Shown here: positions 1 through 7,907 of the stretch, piece after piece | Position numbering within the stretch: the stretch's first letter is position 1 | Layout of the letters: every line of letters begins with the position of its first letter | Assembly (NCBI RefSeq): GCF_002251755.1 | Contig: NZ_NOXT01000095.1 | Location: forward strand, 1-42,737 | DNA: 42,737 nt | Source: Sandarakinorhabdus cyanobacteriorum | GTDB taxonomy: Bacteria; Pseudomonadota; Alphaproteobacteria; Sphingomonadales; Sphingomonadaceae | Reading direction: 5' to 3' | Notes under the pieces: generated by a model | Told to the model about the DNA's origin: nothing | Database searches by the model: none | What the model saw: the letters and a program-made list of their open reading frames with translations, nothing else | Translations under genes and position numbers: made by a program

Positions 1-11
1 CCAACCCGAAA

Positions 12-224
12 TCACCCGGCCGGTGAATAATCCGGGTTAGACCGACGCGCAGATGGCATTGGAAATTCCAAAATTGCTTGGCGCTGGGCACCTCGCAGGC
101 GAACAGCAACTGCCATGCCCCTCCACCCGTCGACTGTGGACCATTGGGGCTCCCGCTCCAAAGCCCAGTCGTAGCGCATACCATCGACGTCGATTGAACC
201 GCCAAGCTTACGCGTGTGAAGCAT
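12..224 (-). CDS. Small hypothetical protein, 70 aa
   Basis: A 70-residue open frame with ATG start. The middle of the protein (IDVDG, YDWAL, EPQW, DGWRGMAV, then AILEFP) reads like a compact beta-strand domain with charged and aromatic residues spaced as in a real protein, and it resembles small uncharacterised proteins I associate with alphaproteobacteria. No domain can be named and no function is proposed. There is no obvious Shine-Dalgarno sequence before the ATG, which lowers confidence. No signal peptide or membrane segment is visible. It is separated from bciB by almost 400 bases without a convincing gene. Confidence 0.5.
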   Translation of the reverse strand: MLHTRKLGGSIDVDGMRYDWALEREPQWSTVDGWRGMAVAVRLRGAQRQAILEFPMPSARRSNPDYSPAG

Positions 225-616
225 AGCAAAGTAATATCACGGCGAATTCAGCCGTCCAATGCACGTTGAAGTGGAAGGGCCGCCCAAAAACGCACGGGTG
301 CAGGGACGGTCCCTGCCCGCCGGAGGCCGCTTTCCTGGCCCTCTGTCCTACACAGGCCAAACAGCTTATCATCACGGCGTGGCTGTTGGATTTCGGCATT
401 GAAAGCCAAGGGAAAAAATCCGGAATCCCGCGATTTTCGTCAAGTGTGTCAAATGGGGCCGGGTGGCGTCAAAAACCGGCGAGATGCGGAAAAAGTGGAA
501 AAAGTCACGTCGAATTGCAGCGGGTTTTGGTGTTTGAACGCTGCTGGGCGATCAAATTGGGCTCTTTCTCAGCGAAAATTGGCCAAATTCGGCCGCAATC
601 GCGCTGGCGCGTCGGA
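225..616. other. Gene-poor stretch with short palindromes
   Basis: No convincing coding region. Open frames here lack protein-like composition and plausible ribosome binding sites. Visible structure includes a 17-base near-perfect palindrome at 300-316 (GCAGGGAC-G-GTCCCTGC), a CAGCG...CGCTG dyad near 519-544 and short A-rich direct repeats near 490-505. The stretch is visibly less GC-rich than the coding DNA around it. It lies downstream of bciB, so it may hold that gene's 3' end signals, but no canonical terminator with a T tract is evident. Confidence 0.5.
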
Positions 617-1855
617 TCACGTGTCTTTCGTCTCGCCCTTCCCCGGCGTGAGGCCATAGCGTGCCACCAGGGTCCACACGTGCGGCGGGATCATGTTCTT
701 CATCATGGCGGGCGCTTCGCGGCGCAGGTGGAGGATGGTTTCGATGGCCTTCATCTCGACGCGGGTGCGGGCGAATTCCTTGCCCTTGGGGCCGACGAGG
801 GGCATCAGCTTGCCCACCAGCGGCCGGATGAATTTCGGCATGCGGCGCAAGGGGAGGCCGCCGGCGGCGCGTTCGGTGTTGGCGAGGAAGCCTTTCACCG
901 GCCCGGCGCGTTTGCTGCCATCGGGCTTGCCGTTATCCTCCGGCTCCGTCAGCGAGACTTCATCCCCAAGCAAATCAAGCAATTCGGCGCCGCGATCGTT
1001 GCGGATCAGCAGCCACTGGTCCCCGGTGCCGCCCATATAGCCGACGGTGATATCGGCCAGGCTGTTGGTGTAATCCACGCAGGTGCGGCAGGTGAGCGGG
1101 AAGAAATCCGGCCGCAGGTCTGACAACGGCAGCATCAGGAACGGAATATCCTTGCGCCGGCCATCGTCAAAGCGCAGCTCGACATGATAATCGGCCTTGA
1201 ATTCCAGATAGGTGATGGTTTCCGGCTTGTCGGAGAGCAGGGACAGGAATTCGTGGAAATTCTCGGTCGTCGTGTTGTCGCTGCACGGCGTGCCGATCAC
1301 GTAGAGCCGTTCAAAGCCCAGCTTGGCCTCCAGCCGGCGCAAGGCGTGGATCTGGCAAGGAATGCCAATGATTCCAATGCGCTTGAAGCCGGCAGCGCGC
1401 GCGGGTTCGAGCAGCGCGAGCAGCGGCGCATAGCCCATGCGCATGCCGCGCACCTGCGCCATGGCTTCCGCCTTGGTCACCATCACCGGGCGCGGGCGCC
1501 ACTTGTCATTGGGGTCGGGTGCCATGGTCAGGATGGCATCCACTGCCCCGGTTTCGAGCAGGCGCTGGCCCAGCCGGCTGGTGATCCCTGTCCATTGCGC
1601 GCCGGCAAGTGGTTGTTTCAACCGGGCTTTTGCCATGCGTTGATAGGGACCGAAGAAGAGTTCGTCTGCCCGGCTTTCGTCGCGGGGCCGGCCGTGGACC
1701 TGGGTTTCCATCGCGGCATAATCGGGCTTGATGAACTGGCAGGCGCTGCCGCAATCGGTGGGTGTGCTGGTGCGCGACACGCCACAATCGGTGCACAGGC
1801 CACGCGGGGCGGCAGGCGCAAAGTCAGGCGCGATGATGCCAGTGTTTTCAATCAC
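617..1855 (-). CDS. bciB: BciB-type 3,8-divinyl (proto)chlorophyllide reductase, F420-hydrogenase beta-like
   Basis: A 412-residue member of the coenzyme F420 hydrogenase/dehydrogenase beta-subunit (FrhB/HCAR/BciB) family. BciB reduces the C8-vinyl group of divinyl (proto)chlorophyllide with ferredoxin and FAD in (bacterio)chlorophyll synthesis. Eight cysteines suit two [4Fe-4S] clusters: C21, C24, C35, C39 near the N-terminus, and C167, C191, C256, C259 in the core. Blocks such as ELFFGPYQRM, GAQWTGI, IGIPCQIHALRR, VIGTPCSDN and NSLADITVGYMG follow the BciB/HCAR pattern as I recall it. The chosen GTG start keeps all cysteines and avoids overlap with the gene upstream; a longer frame runs to 1993 inside that gene. 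The preceding GGGG is a modest ribosome site. Plant-type 7-hydroxymethyl chlorophyll a reductase is the main alternative reading. The assignment is by similarity and would imply phototrophy. Confidence 0.8.
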   Translation of the reverse strand: MIENTGIIAPDFAPAAPRGLCTDCGVSRTSTPTDCGSACQFIKPDYAAMETQVHGRPRDESRADELFFGPYQRMAKARLKQPLAGAQWTGITSRLGQRLLETGAVDAILTMAPDPNDKWRPRPVMVTKAEAMAQVRGMRMGYAPLLALLEPARAAGFKRIGIIGIPCQIHALRRLEAKLGFERLYVIGTPCSDNTTTENFHEFLSLLSDKPETITYLEFKADYHVELRFDDGRRKDIPFLMLPLSDLRPDFFPLTCRTCVDYTNSLADITVGYMGGTGDQWLLIRNDRGAELLDLLGDEVSLTEPEDNGKPDGSKRAGPVKGFLANTERAAGGLPLRRMPKFIRPLVGKLMPLVGPKGKEFARTRVEMKAIETILHLRREAPAMMKNMIPPHVWTLVARYGLTPGKGETKDT

Positions 1856-1914
1856 TTGTTTGCCCCGATCCGGTTTGGCACCCCTGCCTGGCGCCGCTGT
1901 TAGCTTGGCCGCCC

Positions 1915-2961
1915 TCACATCCGCAAGGGGGCAGAATAGCCGGTGAGTTCCAGATAGCCGCGGCCGCCTGGAACCGTGACGGCGCCTTCCCAATAGAGCG
2001 GGCCGCCGCCGCTGCGGCTGTCAAGCTCCTGATCCGGCATCAGCGGTTTGATTTCAAGGGCTTGCCACTGGCTGCCGAGGCGGTAGCGCACGATCGGCCG
2101 CACCGGCCAGCGCGCCCCGCTGCGTGGGGATTTCCACCAGCCAGCGGCCTGCCAATCCACGTCTTGTGGTTGGAATATCTGGGTTTTTCCGGCCCGGTCG
2201 CGGTGGCTGCCGCCGGCCCACAGCGCCCGGCCGTTGGTATCACGAACCCGAAACAGGGTGAGGGCGCCGCCATCATCGAGGTTGATGCCCAACCAATCCC
2301 AGCCCACAGCGCGCGGGTTGAGCAAAGTGGAGGACCATTCGCGATCCAGCCAGGCGGTGCCGATAACGGGCTTGCCAGCCAGCGTGCCGCTGGTGGCAAG
2401 CTGGGGCCAGCTGTAATAATGGCTTGCTTCTGAGGGGTTTGGCCCCTTCTGGCTATAGCCGGCGCGGCCTTGCAGGATGATCGGCTGGCGCGGCGTGAAG
2501 GCCAGATCGAGCCGCTGGCCATCGACCACCACATGCCCGTGCAGCCGGCCATCGGCACCCCGCCACAGCCGCCAATCGTCCACCGCCACATCCATGTCCC
2601 CCACCCTGGCCTGGGCAAGGCCGAAGCCGGAACGGGCGATGCGGGTGGCATGGCGCAGCCGGCCGGTGGCGGGATCGGCGATGGCGGCGTGGGCGAAAAT
2701 CACCTGTTCCGTGGCAAAGCGTGACCGATTTGGCTTGGCGCGTGGCAGGCGGGTGCGGAAAAAGGTGATCTGGATGCCCGCAGCTTGCGCGCTGGCGCCC
2801 GATTTCGGCTGCACCCAACCGGTGACATACCACCATTCGGTGCGGAAGGCCGGATGGGCGCCATGATCGGCCGGAAAGCGGAACGGAACGCCGGGTTTCA
2901 CGGGCGCAAAATCCGCCGCCAGCAGCAGCGGCGCCAGCAACAGGAGCACCAACCGCCGCAT
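1915..2961 (-). CDS. AttH-like secreted lipocalin-fold protein (CrtC/Lipocalin_9 family)
   Basis: A 348-residue protein with a Sec-type signal peptide (MRRL followed by a leucine-rich stretch ending LLLAAD; no lipobox cysteine). The mature part has the AttH/hydroxyneurosporene-synthase-like double lipocalin fold: early FRFPADHGAHP and RTEWWYVTGWV, a central SHYYSWPQL, then GTAWLDREWSS and GWDWLGINLDDG, and a C-terminal YWEGAV...GYLELTGY. Members of this family are often encoded beside an FtsX-type permease and ATPase (the attEFGH type of cluster), as here. The start ATG overlaps the permease stop in an ATGA, showing translational coupling. It probably acts in the periplasm with the transporter, perhaps binding a hydrophobic ligand; the ligand is unknown. 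The fold is related to carotenoid 1,2-hydratase CrtC, but the operon context argues against that enzyme. Confidence 0.85.
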   Translation of the reverse strand: MRRLVLLLLAPLLLAADFAPVKPGVPFRFPADHGAHPAFRTEWWYVTGWVQPKSGASAQAAGIQITFFRTRLPRAKPNRSRFATEQVIFAHAAIADPATGRLRHATRIARSGFGLAQARVGDMDVAVDDWRLWRGADGRLHGHVVVDGQRLDLAFTPRQPIILQGRAGYSQKGPNPSEASHYYSWPQLATSGTLAGKPVIGTAWLDREWSSTLLNPRAVGWDWLGINLDDGGALTLFRVRDTNGRALWAGGSHRDRAGKTQIFQPQDVDWQAAGWWKSPRSGARWPVRPIVRYRLGSQWQALEIKPLMPDQELDSRSGGGPLYWEGAVTVPGGRGYLELTGYSAPLRM

Positions 2962-5519
2962 CACCAATCCGCCCGCACGGCCAGCAGCGGCCCCTGCCCC
3001 AGCGCCCGCCGGCCGGCCAACACGGCAGTGCCGGCGGCGCAGGCGATCAGCGCGGCGGCCAGCCCGGCCAGCAGCGGCCAGGGCAGCGCCAGATCCATTG
3101 TCCAATGAAAGCTCTGCGGGTTGACCACCATCACCAGCACGATGGCCAGACCAAGGCCGAGCGCAATGCCGGCAGCCGCGCCGACCAGCCCCAGCCCGGC
3201 GCCTTCCAGCGCCAGCATGGCCAACACCTGGCCGCGCGCCACGCCGATGTGGCGCAACATGCCGAATTCGCGCATGCGGGCCAGCACCTGGGCGGAAAAA
3301 CTGGTGGCCACGCCGATCAGGCCGATCAGGATGGCAATGGCTTCAAGCGCATAGGTGACGGCAAAGCTGCGATCAAAAATCTGCAGGGCGATGCGGCGCA
3401 TTTCGCCGGGGCGGCCGAACTGGGCCTGGCCGCGCACCGCCGCTGGCAGCGCGGCGGCCAGCGCCTGCTGCACCGCGTGCGGCTGGGCGCCGGGGGCGAG
3501 GTCGAAGGCGGCATCGGTCATCGTCAGGTCGCCGGTCAACCGGCGATAATCGGCCAGCGGCAGGATGATGGCGCCAAATTGCCGGGCATAATCGCGCCAC
3601 ACGCCGGCGACGAACACGGGGCGTGGCCGGCCGGCGATGGCCAGGGTGCTGCGATCCCCGACCTGCCAGCCATAAAGCCAGGCCATGGGTTCGGAAATCA
3701 GCACCGGGGTGGTGCCGGCCGGGGCGGGGCCGCCGGCGCGCTGCAGCAGTGGCACGGCGGCGTGCCCACCCTGCGCCATCAGCGCCACCGCCGGCTGGCC
3801 GGGGGCGAGGCGGATGCTCATCACCCGCTGCATCCGCACCTGGGCAATGCCCGGCACCGCCATCAGCCGCGCCTGCGCATCGGGGCTGATGCCGCCAGCC
3901 TCCGCCGCCTCCAGATGGAGATAGAGATCCGACGGCAGCACGGCGACCAGCCAATCATCGACGCTCTGGCGGAAGCTGGCGACCATCACCGCCATCGCCA
4001 CCATCAGCGCGGTGGAGGCGACAATGCCCGACAGGGCGAGGCTGGCGGCCTGGGGCGCGCCCCACAGGCGGCGGATGGCGAGATCCAGCGGCAGCCAGCG
4101 GCTGCCCGCTCGCGCCAGCGGCGCCAGCAGCGCCCGCGCCAGCGCCGGCATCAGGGCAACGCCGCCGGCCAGCAGCAGCGCCATGCCGGCATAGGCAAGG
4201 ATGGGCAGGCCAGCGACCGGTGGCGCCATGGCCAGCCCGGTGCCGGCAGCGATGAGGGCGAGGCCCGGCCAGGCCGCCGGCCGCCGACCGGGATCAATGC
4301 CATCGCCCAGCCCCTTCAGGGCGAGGGCCGGCGGCACGCGCGCGGCGGCCAGTGCCGGCACCAGGCTGCCGGCCAGCGCAGTGGCAAGCCCAAGCCCGGC
4401 AAAGCCGGCAGCAGCCAGCGGCGGAAAGGCCAGCCGCGCCTGCGCACCGTTGAAATAGCCGCCACCCAGATCGCCGCCGAGGCGGGTCACGGCCAGATCG
4501 GCAAGGCCATAGCCCAAGGCCAGGCCCAGCCCGGCGCCCGCCACGCCCAGCACCAGCCCTTCGACCAGCAATTGCCCGACCAGCCCGCGCCGCGACAGGC
4601 CGAGCACGGCGAGCAGGGCAAATTGCGGCCGGCGGCGCGCGACGCTGAGGGACTGGGCCGACCACACCAGAAAGCCGCCGGTGAGCAGCGCCACCAGCGC
4701 CAGCATGCCGAGATTGACGCGATAGGCGCGGCTGAGCGCATCGGCGCGGCTCGCCTCCCCATCCGGGGTGGCGACCAGGGCGTCGGCCGGAAGCGCCCTG
4801 GCGATGCGGGCGGTGATGGCGGCGGGATCGGCGCCTTCGGCCAGTTTGAGATCGATGCGCTGCACCCGGCCGAACTGCCCCAGCCGGTCTTGCGCTTCGG
4901 CAATGTCGATCACCGCCAGCCGCGCATCCTGGCCGCTGGCGGCCAGCGTGCCGGCCACCACCGGATCATGGCCGCGCCCGGCCGCCGTGAAGCGGAAATT
5001 CTGGCCGGCACGGCAGCGGCAGGCCGCCATCAGCGCCGGCGACAGCCAGATGCGCCCTTCCAGCCAGCCATTGCCTGTTCCGACACCCGACAGGCCGGCG
5101 GCCGAAACGCCGATGAGGCCCGGCGTCACCTGCATCGCGCGCAGGAAATCCGTGCCCAACAGGGTGAAGCGGCCGCCGGTCTTGGCCGGTGCGCCCGGTC
5201 GGGCGAGTTCGCCCCAACTGGCAGGCACCTCCACCACCGGCGAGGCCGCGGCTATACCGGGCAGACGGGCAAGGCGGGGATAAAGCGCCTCGTCCATGCC
5301 GGTGGCGGCGACGGCGCGGACCGACAGATCGGCTCTGCCCTGCACGCTGGCCATGGCGCGGCCGAAACTGCCCAGGGCGGCGCTGTTGACCAGATGCACG
5401 GCAAAGCCGAGCGCCACGCCCACGGCGATGGCCAGCACGGCAATGGCCATGCGCACCGGCTGCGCGCGCCATTCGCCGGCCAGCAGCCAGCCCGTGGCAA
5501 CAGGCGCCAGCGCCGCCAT
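2961..5519 (-). CDS. FtsX-family ABC transporter permease, 852 aa
   Basis: A long permease of the FtsX/MacB/LolC superfamily with two FtsX domains in one chain. A membrane helix lies at about residues 23-46 and is followed by a periplasmic domain to about 265. The first FtsX block follows at about 270-345 (LARRRPQFALLAVLG-like signature), then a further helix bundle and second periplasmic domain, and a second FtsX block from about 718 to the end (REFGMLRHIGVARGQVL). Such permeases extract or transfer lipophilic substrates at the outer leaflet rather than import nutrients. The ATPase gene ends 6 bases upstream and the AttH-like gene overlaps the stop, so the three form one transcription unit. 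Substrate unknown. The ATG start begins just before the first membrane helix, as expected. Confidence 0.9.
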   Translation of the reverse strand: MAALAPVATGWLLAGEWRAQPVRMAIAVLAIAVGVALGFAVHLVNSAALGSFGRAMASVQGRADLSVRAVAATGMDEALYPRLARLPGIAAASPVVEVPASWGELARPGAPAKTGGRFTLLGTDFLRAMQVTPGLIGVSAAGLSGVGTGNGWLEGRIWLSPALMAACRCRAGQNFRFTAAGRGHDPVVAGTLAASGQDARLAVIDIAEAQDRLGQFGRVQRIDLKLAEGADPAAITARIARALPADALVATPDGEASRADALSRAYRVNLGMLALVALLTGGFLVWSAQSLSVARRRPQFALLAVLGLSRRGLVGQLLVEGLVLGVAGAGLGLALGYGLADLAVTRLGGDLGGGYFNGAQARLAFPPLAAAGFAGLGLATALAGSLVPALAAARVPPALALKGLGDGIDPGRRPAAWPGLALIAAGTGLAMAPPVAGLPILAYAGMALLLAGGVALMPALARALLAPLARAGSRWLPLDLAIRRLWGAPQAASLALSGIVASTALMVAMAVMVASFRQSVDDWLVAVLPSDLYLHLEAAEAGGISPDAQARLMAVPGIAQVRMQRVMSIRLAPGQPAVALMAQGGHAAVPLLQRAGGPAPAGTTPVLISEPMAWLYGWQVGDRSTLAIAGRPRPVFVAGVWRDYARQFGAIILPLADYRRLTGDLTMTDAAFDLAPGAQPHAVQQALAAALPAAVRGQAQFGRPGEMRRIALQIFDRSFAVTYALEAIAILIGLIGVATSFSAQVLARMREFGMLRHIGVARGQVLAMLALEGAGLGLVGAAAGIALGLGLAIVLVMVVNPQSFHWTMDLALPWPLLAGLAAALIACAAGTAVLAGRRALGQGPLLAVRADW

Positions 5520-5525
5520 GGCCGA

Positions 5526-6275
5526 TCAGGCCCCCAAGGCGCCGGGTGCGCGGGGCGCGAGGCCGCTGGCCGACAGGCTGAGCGCCCGGCCGGCGGCCTG
5601 TGCCACCGCCTCGCTGTGGGTGACGATCAGCACGGCGCTGCCGGCCTGCTGGGCACTGGCCAGCAGCAGATCGAGGATGCGGCGCGCGGTGTCGGGATCA
5701 AGATTGCCGGTGGGTTCATCAGCCAGCACCAGCGGCGGGCGGTGGACGAGGGCGCGGGCGATGGCGACGCGCTGCAACTCGCCGCCAGACAGCACGGCTG
5801 GATGATCGCTGCCGCGGCCAGCAAGGCCAACCTGGTCCAGCATGGCGCGGGCGGCCTCCAGCGCCGGGCCTTGCGCAGCGCCCGCCAGTACCAGCGGCAG
5901 CGCGACGTTGCGGGCAAGATCAAGGTGCGGCAGCACGTGGAAGGCCTGGAACACAAAGCCGATGTGGCGGCATCGGATCGCCGTGGTCGCGGCTTCGTTC
6001 AGGCCCGACAGCGCCTGGCCGCCGATGGTGACGTTGCCGGCGTCAGGCTGATCCAGCCCGGCCAAAAGATTGAGCAGGGTGGATTTGCCGACGCCCGATT
6101 CGCCGGTGATGGCGGCGACATCGCCGGCATGAAGATCAAGATCGACGTGGGCGAACAGCTGGCGGCGCTGGCCAGCGGCGGTGGGCACGGATTTGGCCAG
6201 ACCCCGGGCCGTGAGCACGGCAGGCGCCGTGCGCACCGCCGGGGCAGTGGGTGCAAAGGGCGTTTCGGGACGCAT
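5526..6275 (-). CDS. ABC transporter ATP-binding protein (LolD/MacB-like)
   Basis: A 249-residue ATPase with a complete motif set: Walker A GESGVGKST (58-66), Q-loop Q110, signature LSGGE (162-166) followed by LQRVAIARAL, Walker B LVLADE (182-187) followed by PTGNLD, and H-loop H220. The signature and PTGNLD place it in the LolD/MacB/FtsE group that pairs with FtsX-type permeases, which matches the adjacent gene. The start is set at the ATG that gives MRPETPF; a longer frame reaches 6374 but adds only a proline-rich, low-complexity lead. It is the first gene of the three-gene unit. A dispersed repeat lies just upstream at 6400-6511, so the promoter must lie between the two or beyond the repeat. 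Confidence 0.93.
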   Translation of the reverse strand: MRPETPFAPTAPAVRTAPAVLTARGLAKSVPTAAGQRRQLFAHVDLDLHAGDVAAITGESGVGKSTLLNLLAGLDQPDAGNVTIGGQALSGLNEAATTAIRCRHIGFVFQAFHVLPHLDLARNVALPLVLAGAAQGPALEAARAMLDQVGLAGRGSDHPAVLSGGELQRVAIARALVHRPPLVLADEPTGNLDPDTARRILDLLLASAQQAGSAVLIVTHSEAVAQAAGRALSLSASGLAPRAPGALGA

Positions 6276-6399
6276 GGGCAGCGGTGTAGCCGAGCCGGGG
6301 CGGATTGGCAGGCGGGTGTGGCACCATGGCGCGTGGGGTGGGGTTGGCAGAGCAAGGCCGGCCGCCTGAGCCAAGCAAGCCGCCTGATCACAGCGGACA

Positions 6400-6511
6400 A
6401 TCCTCCCCCTCTGGGGGAGGTGCCCGCAGGGCGGAGGGGGCCGCCACGCGCTGACCTTGCTGCCCCCTCCGCCTCCCTTCGGTCGGCACCTCCCCCAGAG
6501 GGGGAGGATCG
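6400..6511. repeat. Dispersed palindromic repeat, copy A (paired arms)
   Basis: Two inverted arms of about 40-50 bases flank a short centre. The left arm (6400-6440) carries a CTCCCCC...GGGGGAG hairpin, then GTGCCCGCAGGGC and GGAGGGGG. The right arm (6461-6511) is its approximate reverse complement and ends CCCCCAGAGGGGGAGGATC. The same unit recurs at 13761-13892 and as a half copy at 12702-12757. It is intergenic, between the 5' end of the ABC ATPase gene and the 3' end of the VOC gene, and has no coding potential. The form resembles REP/BIME-type elements. Confidence 0.85.
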
Positions 6512-6515
6512 GTTT

Positions 6516-6929
6516 TCAGGCCTGTTTGGCGAAGAGGTTGGCGGGGTTGCGCATGGCCTTGAATTCCAGCGCGTTGCCGGCCGGATCGAACAGGAAGAAG
6601 GTGCCCTGCTCGCCCGGCTTGCCGGCAAAGCGCACATGGGGTTCCAGTTCGAAGGCGACGCCGGCCGCCTTGATGCGTTCGCCCAGCGCTTCCCAGCCGG
6701 CCCAATCCAGCACCAGGCCGAAATGCGGCACCGGCACCTGATCACCATCGACGGGGTTGCGATGGATGGCGCTTTTCGGGGCCTTGTGCACCACCAGCTG
6801 ATGGCCATGGAAATCGAAATCGATCCAGGTTTCGGAGCTGCGGCCTTCGGGGCAGCCCAGCACCGTGCCATAGAAATGGCGGGCGGCGGCCAGATCATCG
6901 ACCGGGATGGCAAGGTGGAACGGGTTCAT
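6516..6929 (-). CDS. VOC family (glyoxalase/bleomycin-resistance fold) protein
   Basis: A 137-residue vicinal-oxygen-chelate protein. The N-terminal strand MNPFHLAIPVDDL carries metal-ligand candidate H5, PHFGLVL supplies H69, and NALEFK supplies E122, giving the usual H/H/E metal set in a two-module betaalphabetabetabeta fold. Length fits a single-domain VOC enzyme. Substrate cannot be read from sequence; similar proteins are annotated as glyoxalase-like or dioxygenase-like. Its ATG overlaps the stop of the upstream DUF1465 gene (ATGA at 6926-6929), so the two are translated together. The dispersed repeat copy A begins 5 bases beyond its stop codon. Confidence 0.88.
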   Translation of the reverse strand: MNPFHLAIPVDDLAAARHFYGTVLGCPEGRSSETWIDFDFHGHQLVVHKAPKSAIHRNPVDGDQVPVPHFGLVLDWAGWEALGERIKAAGVAFELEPHVRFAGKPGEQGTFFLFDPAGNALEFKAMRNPANLFAKQA

Positions 6930-7333
6930 GGCTCATGTCCTTCTGGCGGGGCGTTGAGGGCCGACAACGCTTCGGCGCGGGCAAGCAACTGGCGGCTGGC
7001 GATGGCGATTGCGTGGCCGGGCGTGCCGGTCAAGGGATGATCGGCGGCGAGCGGCGGCGGATCATCGAAGCGGAACGGCTGCAGCTGTTGCGGCTGGCCC
7101 TGATGTTCGGGGCGGAGCAGCCAGTTCATCACCGCCAGCAGGCCGGCGGTGACGGCCAGCGATTCGGTGCCGACGGCCAGTGCGGCATCGGGCGCCAACG
7201 TGGCGCGCCAGGCCAGGCACGGCCCGTCAAACCAGCCGCGCGCCGCATCGCCAACGGCCAGCACATCGCGGAACAGGGCATCAAGCTGCGGCCGCAGTGG
7301 CGGCCCACCCCCTCTTGAAAGCGGGCGGACCAT
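6926..7333 (-). CDS. DUF1465 family protein
   Basis: A 135-residue protein matching the DUF1465 pattern: a helix with DALFRDVLAVGDAARGWFD, then ESLAVTAGLLAVMNWLL (family members read ESLKVTTRLMHVIAWLL or similar), and a C-terminal helix with IAIASRQLLARAEAL. DUF1465 proteins are small alpha-helical proteins of unknown molecular function, common in Alphaproteobacteria. The ATG at 7333 is chosen because the longer frame to 7474 runs into the divergent heat-shock gene and adds only glycine/proline-rich sequence. The gene is co-translated with the VOC gene. Its 5' end overlaps the presumed heat-shock promoter on the other strand. Confidence 0.72.
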   Translation of the reverse strand: MVRPLSRGGGPPLRPQLDALFRDVLAVGDAARGWFDGPCLAWRATLAPDAALAVGTESLAVTAGLLAVMNWLLRPEHQGQPQQLQPFRFDDPPPLAADHPLTGTPGHAIAIASRQLLARAEALSALNAPPEGHEP

Positions 7334-7342
7334 GCCCAGATT
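7314..7342 (+). promoter_or_regulatory. Probable RpoH (sigma-32) promoter of the small heat-shock gene
   Basis: CTTGAAA at 7314-7320 matches the sigma-32 -35 box. CCCAGATT at 7335-7342 resembles the -10 box (CCCCATNT), and the spacer is 14 bases, in the usual range. Transcription would begin near 7348-7350 and give a leader of about 85 bases before the Hsp20 ATG, the length expected for a ROSE leader. Assigned by motif only. Confidence 0.65.
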
Positions 7343-7407
7343 GAGATTGCCGGCGGGGCCAGGAGGCACGGCGGCAACCCCCGGCCCAGGATGGGCGGGA
7401 CCAGATG

Positions 7408-7431
7408 CACCTTTGCTTGAAGAGGAATGTG
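7408..7431 (+). ncRNA. ROSE-type RNA thermometer hairpin masking the hsp20 ribosome site
   Basis: The last part of the leader can fold into a stem in which UUUGCUU (7411-7417) pairs with the Shine-Dalgarno stretch GAGGAA (7422-7427) with one bulged G. It is closed by CAC (7408-7410) with GUG (7429-7431) and a GAA loop. The UUGCU-versus-AGGA pairing with a bulged G is the hallmark of ROSE elements, which block translation of small heat-shock genes at low temperature and melt on heating. Only the final hairpin is given; the full element probably starts near 7349. Confidence 0.78.
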
Positions 7432-7433
7432 CC

Positions 7434-7907
7434 ATGCGTGGATTTGATATTTCGCCGTTGCTGCGTTCGTCCATCGGATTCGAGAATCTGAACCGATTGG
7501 TCGATTATGCCAGCCGGATCGACACCGGGGATGCCTTCCCCCCCTACAACATCGAAAAACTGAGCGATGGCGCCTATCGCATCCAGATGGCGGTTGCCGG
7601 TTTCGCCCGCGGCGAGCTGGACATCACCGTGCAGGAAAACACGCTGATCGTGGTGGGCCAGGCGGCGCCCGAGGTTGACGGCAAGGAGCGCCAGTATCTG
7701 CACCGCGGCATCGCCAAGCGCGCCTTTGAACGCCGCTTCCAGCTGGCGGACACCATCAAGGTGACGGGCGCCAGCTTTGAAAATGGCCTGCTCAACATCG
7801 AGCTGGTGCGCGAGATCCCCGAACACAAGAAGCCGCGCAAGGTGGACATCGGCACCGGGCTGGACGCGCTGCCGGCGGCCGGGGAGGCGCGGCTGGCAGC
7901 CGAATGA
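7434..7907 (+). CDS. Small heat-shock protein, Hsp20/alpha-crystallin family (IbpA-like)
   Basis: A 157-residue holdase chaperone that binds unfolding proteins during heat stress. The N-terminal arm (about 1-35, DISPLLRSSIGFENL) precedes an alpha-crystallin domain (about 36-140) beginning PPYNIEKLSDGAYRIQMAVAGF, with the A-x-x-x-n-GvL signature near FENGLLNIEL, and a short C-terminal tail. Such RpoH/ROSE-controlled Hsp20 proteins are common in Alphaproteobacteria. The chosen ATG has AGAGGAA eight bases upstream; the longer open frame reaching back to 7149 is an artefact. Upstream lie a sigma-32-like promoter and a ROSE hairpin. The stop codon directly abuts the stop of the convergent TPR gene with no bases between. 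Confidence 0.95.
   Translation: MRGFDISPLLRSSIGFENLNRLVDYASRIDTGDAFPPYNIEKLSDGAYRIQMAVAGFARGELDITVQENTLIVVGQAAPEVDGKERQYLHRGIAKRAFERRFQLADTIKVTGASFENGLLNIELVREIPEHKKPRKVDIGTGLDALPAAGEARLAAE

Noticed and set aside
208-659. Short open frames (63, 86 and 285 codons) in the left-hand gap
   Set aside because: No ribosome sites, no protein-like composition, and partial overlap with each other and with bciB.
3105-7040. A 1311-codon open frame on the plus strand opposite the AttH/permease/ATPase genes
   Set aside because: It is histidine/glutamine/glycine-rich, has no domain, and mirrors the codon bias of the real minus-strand genes. Long antisense frames are expected in GC-rich DNA.
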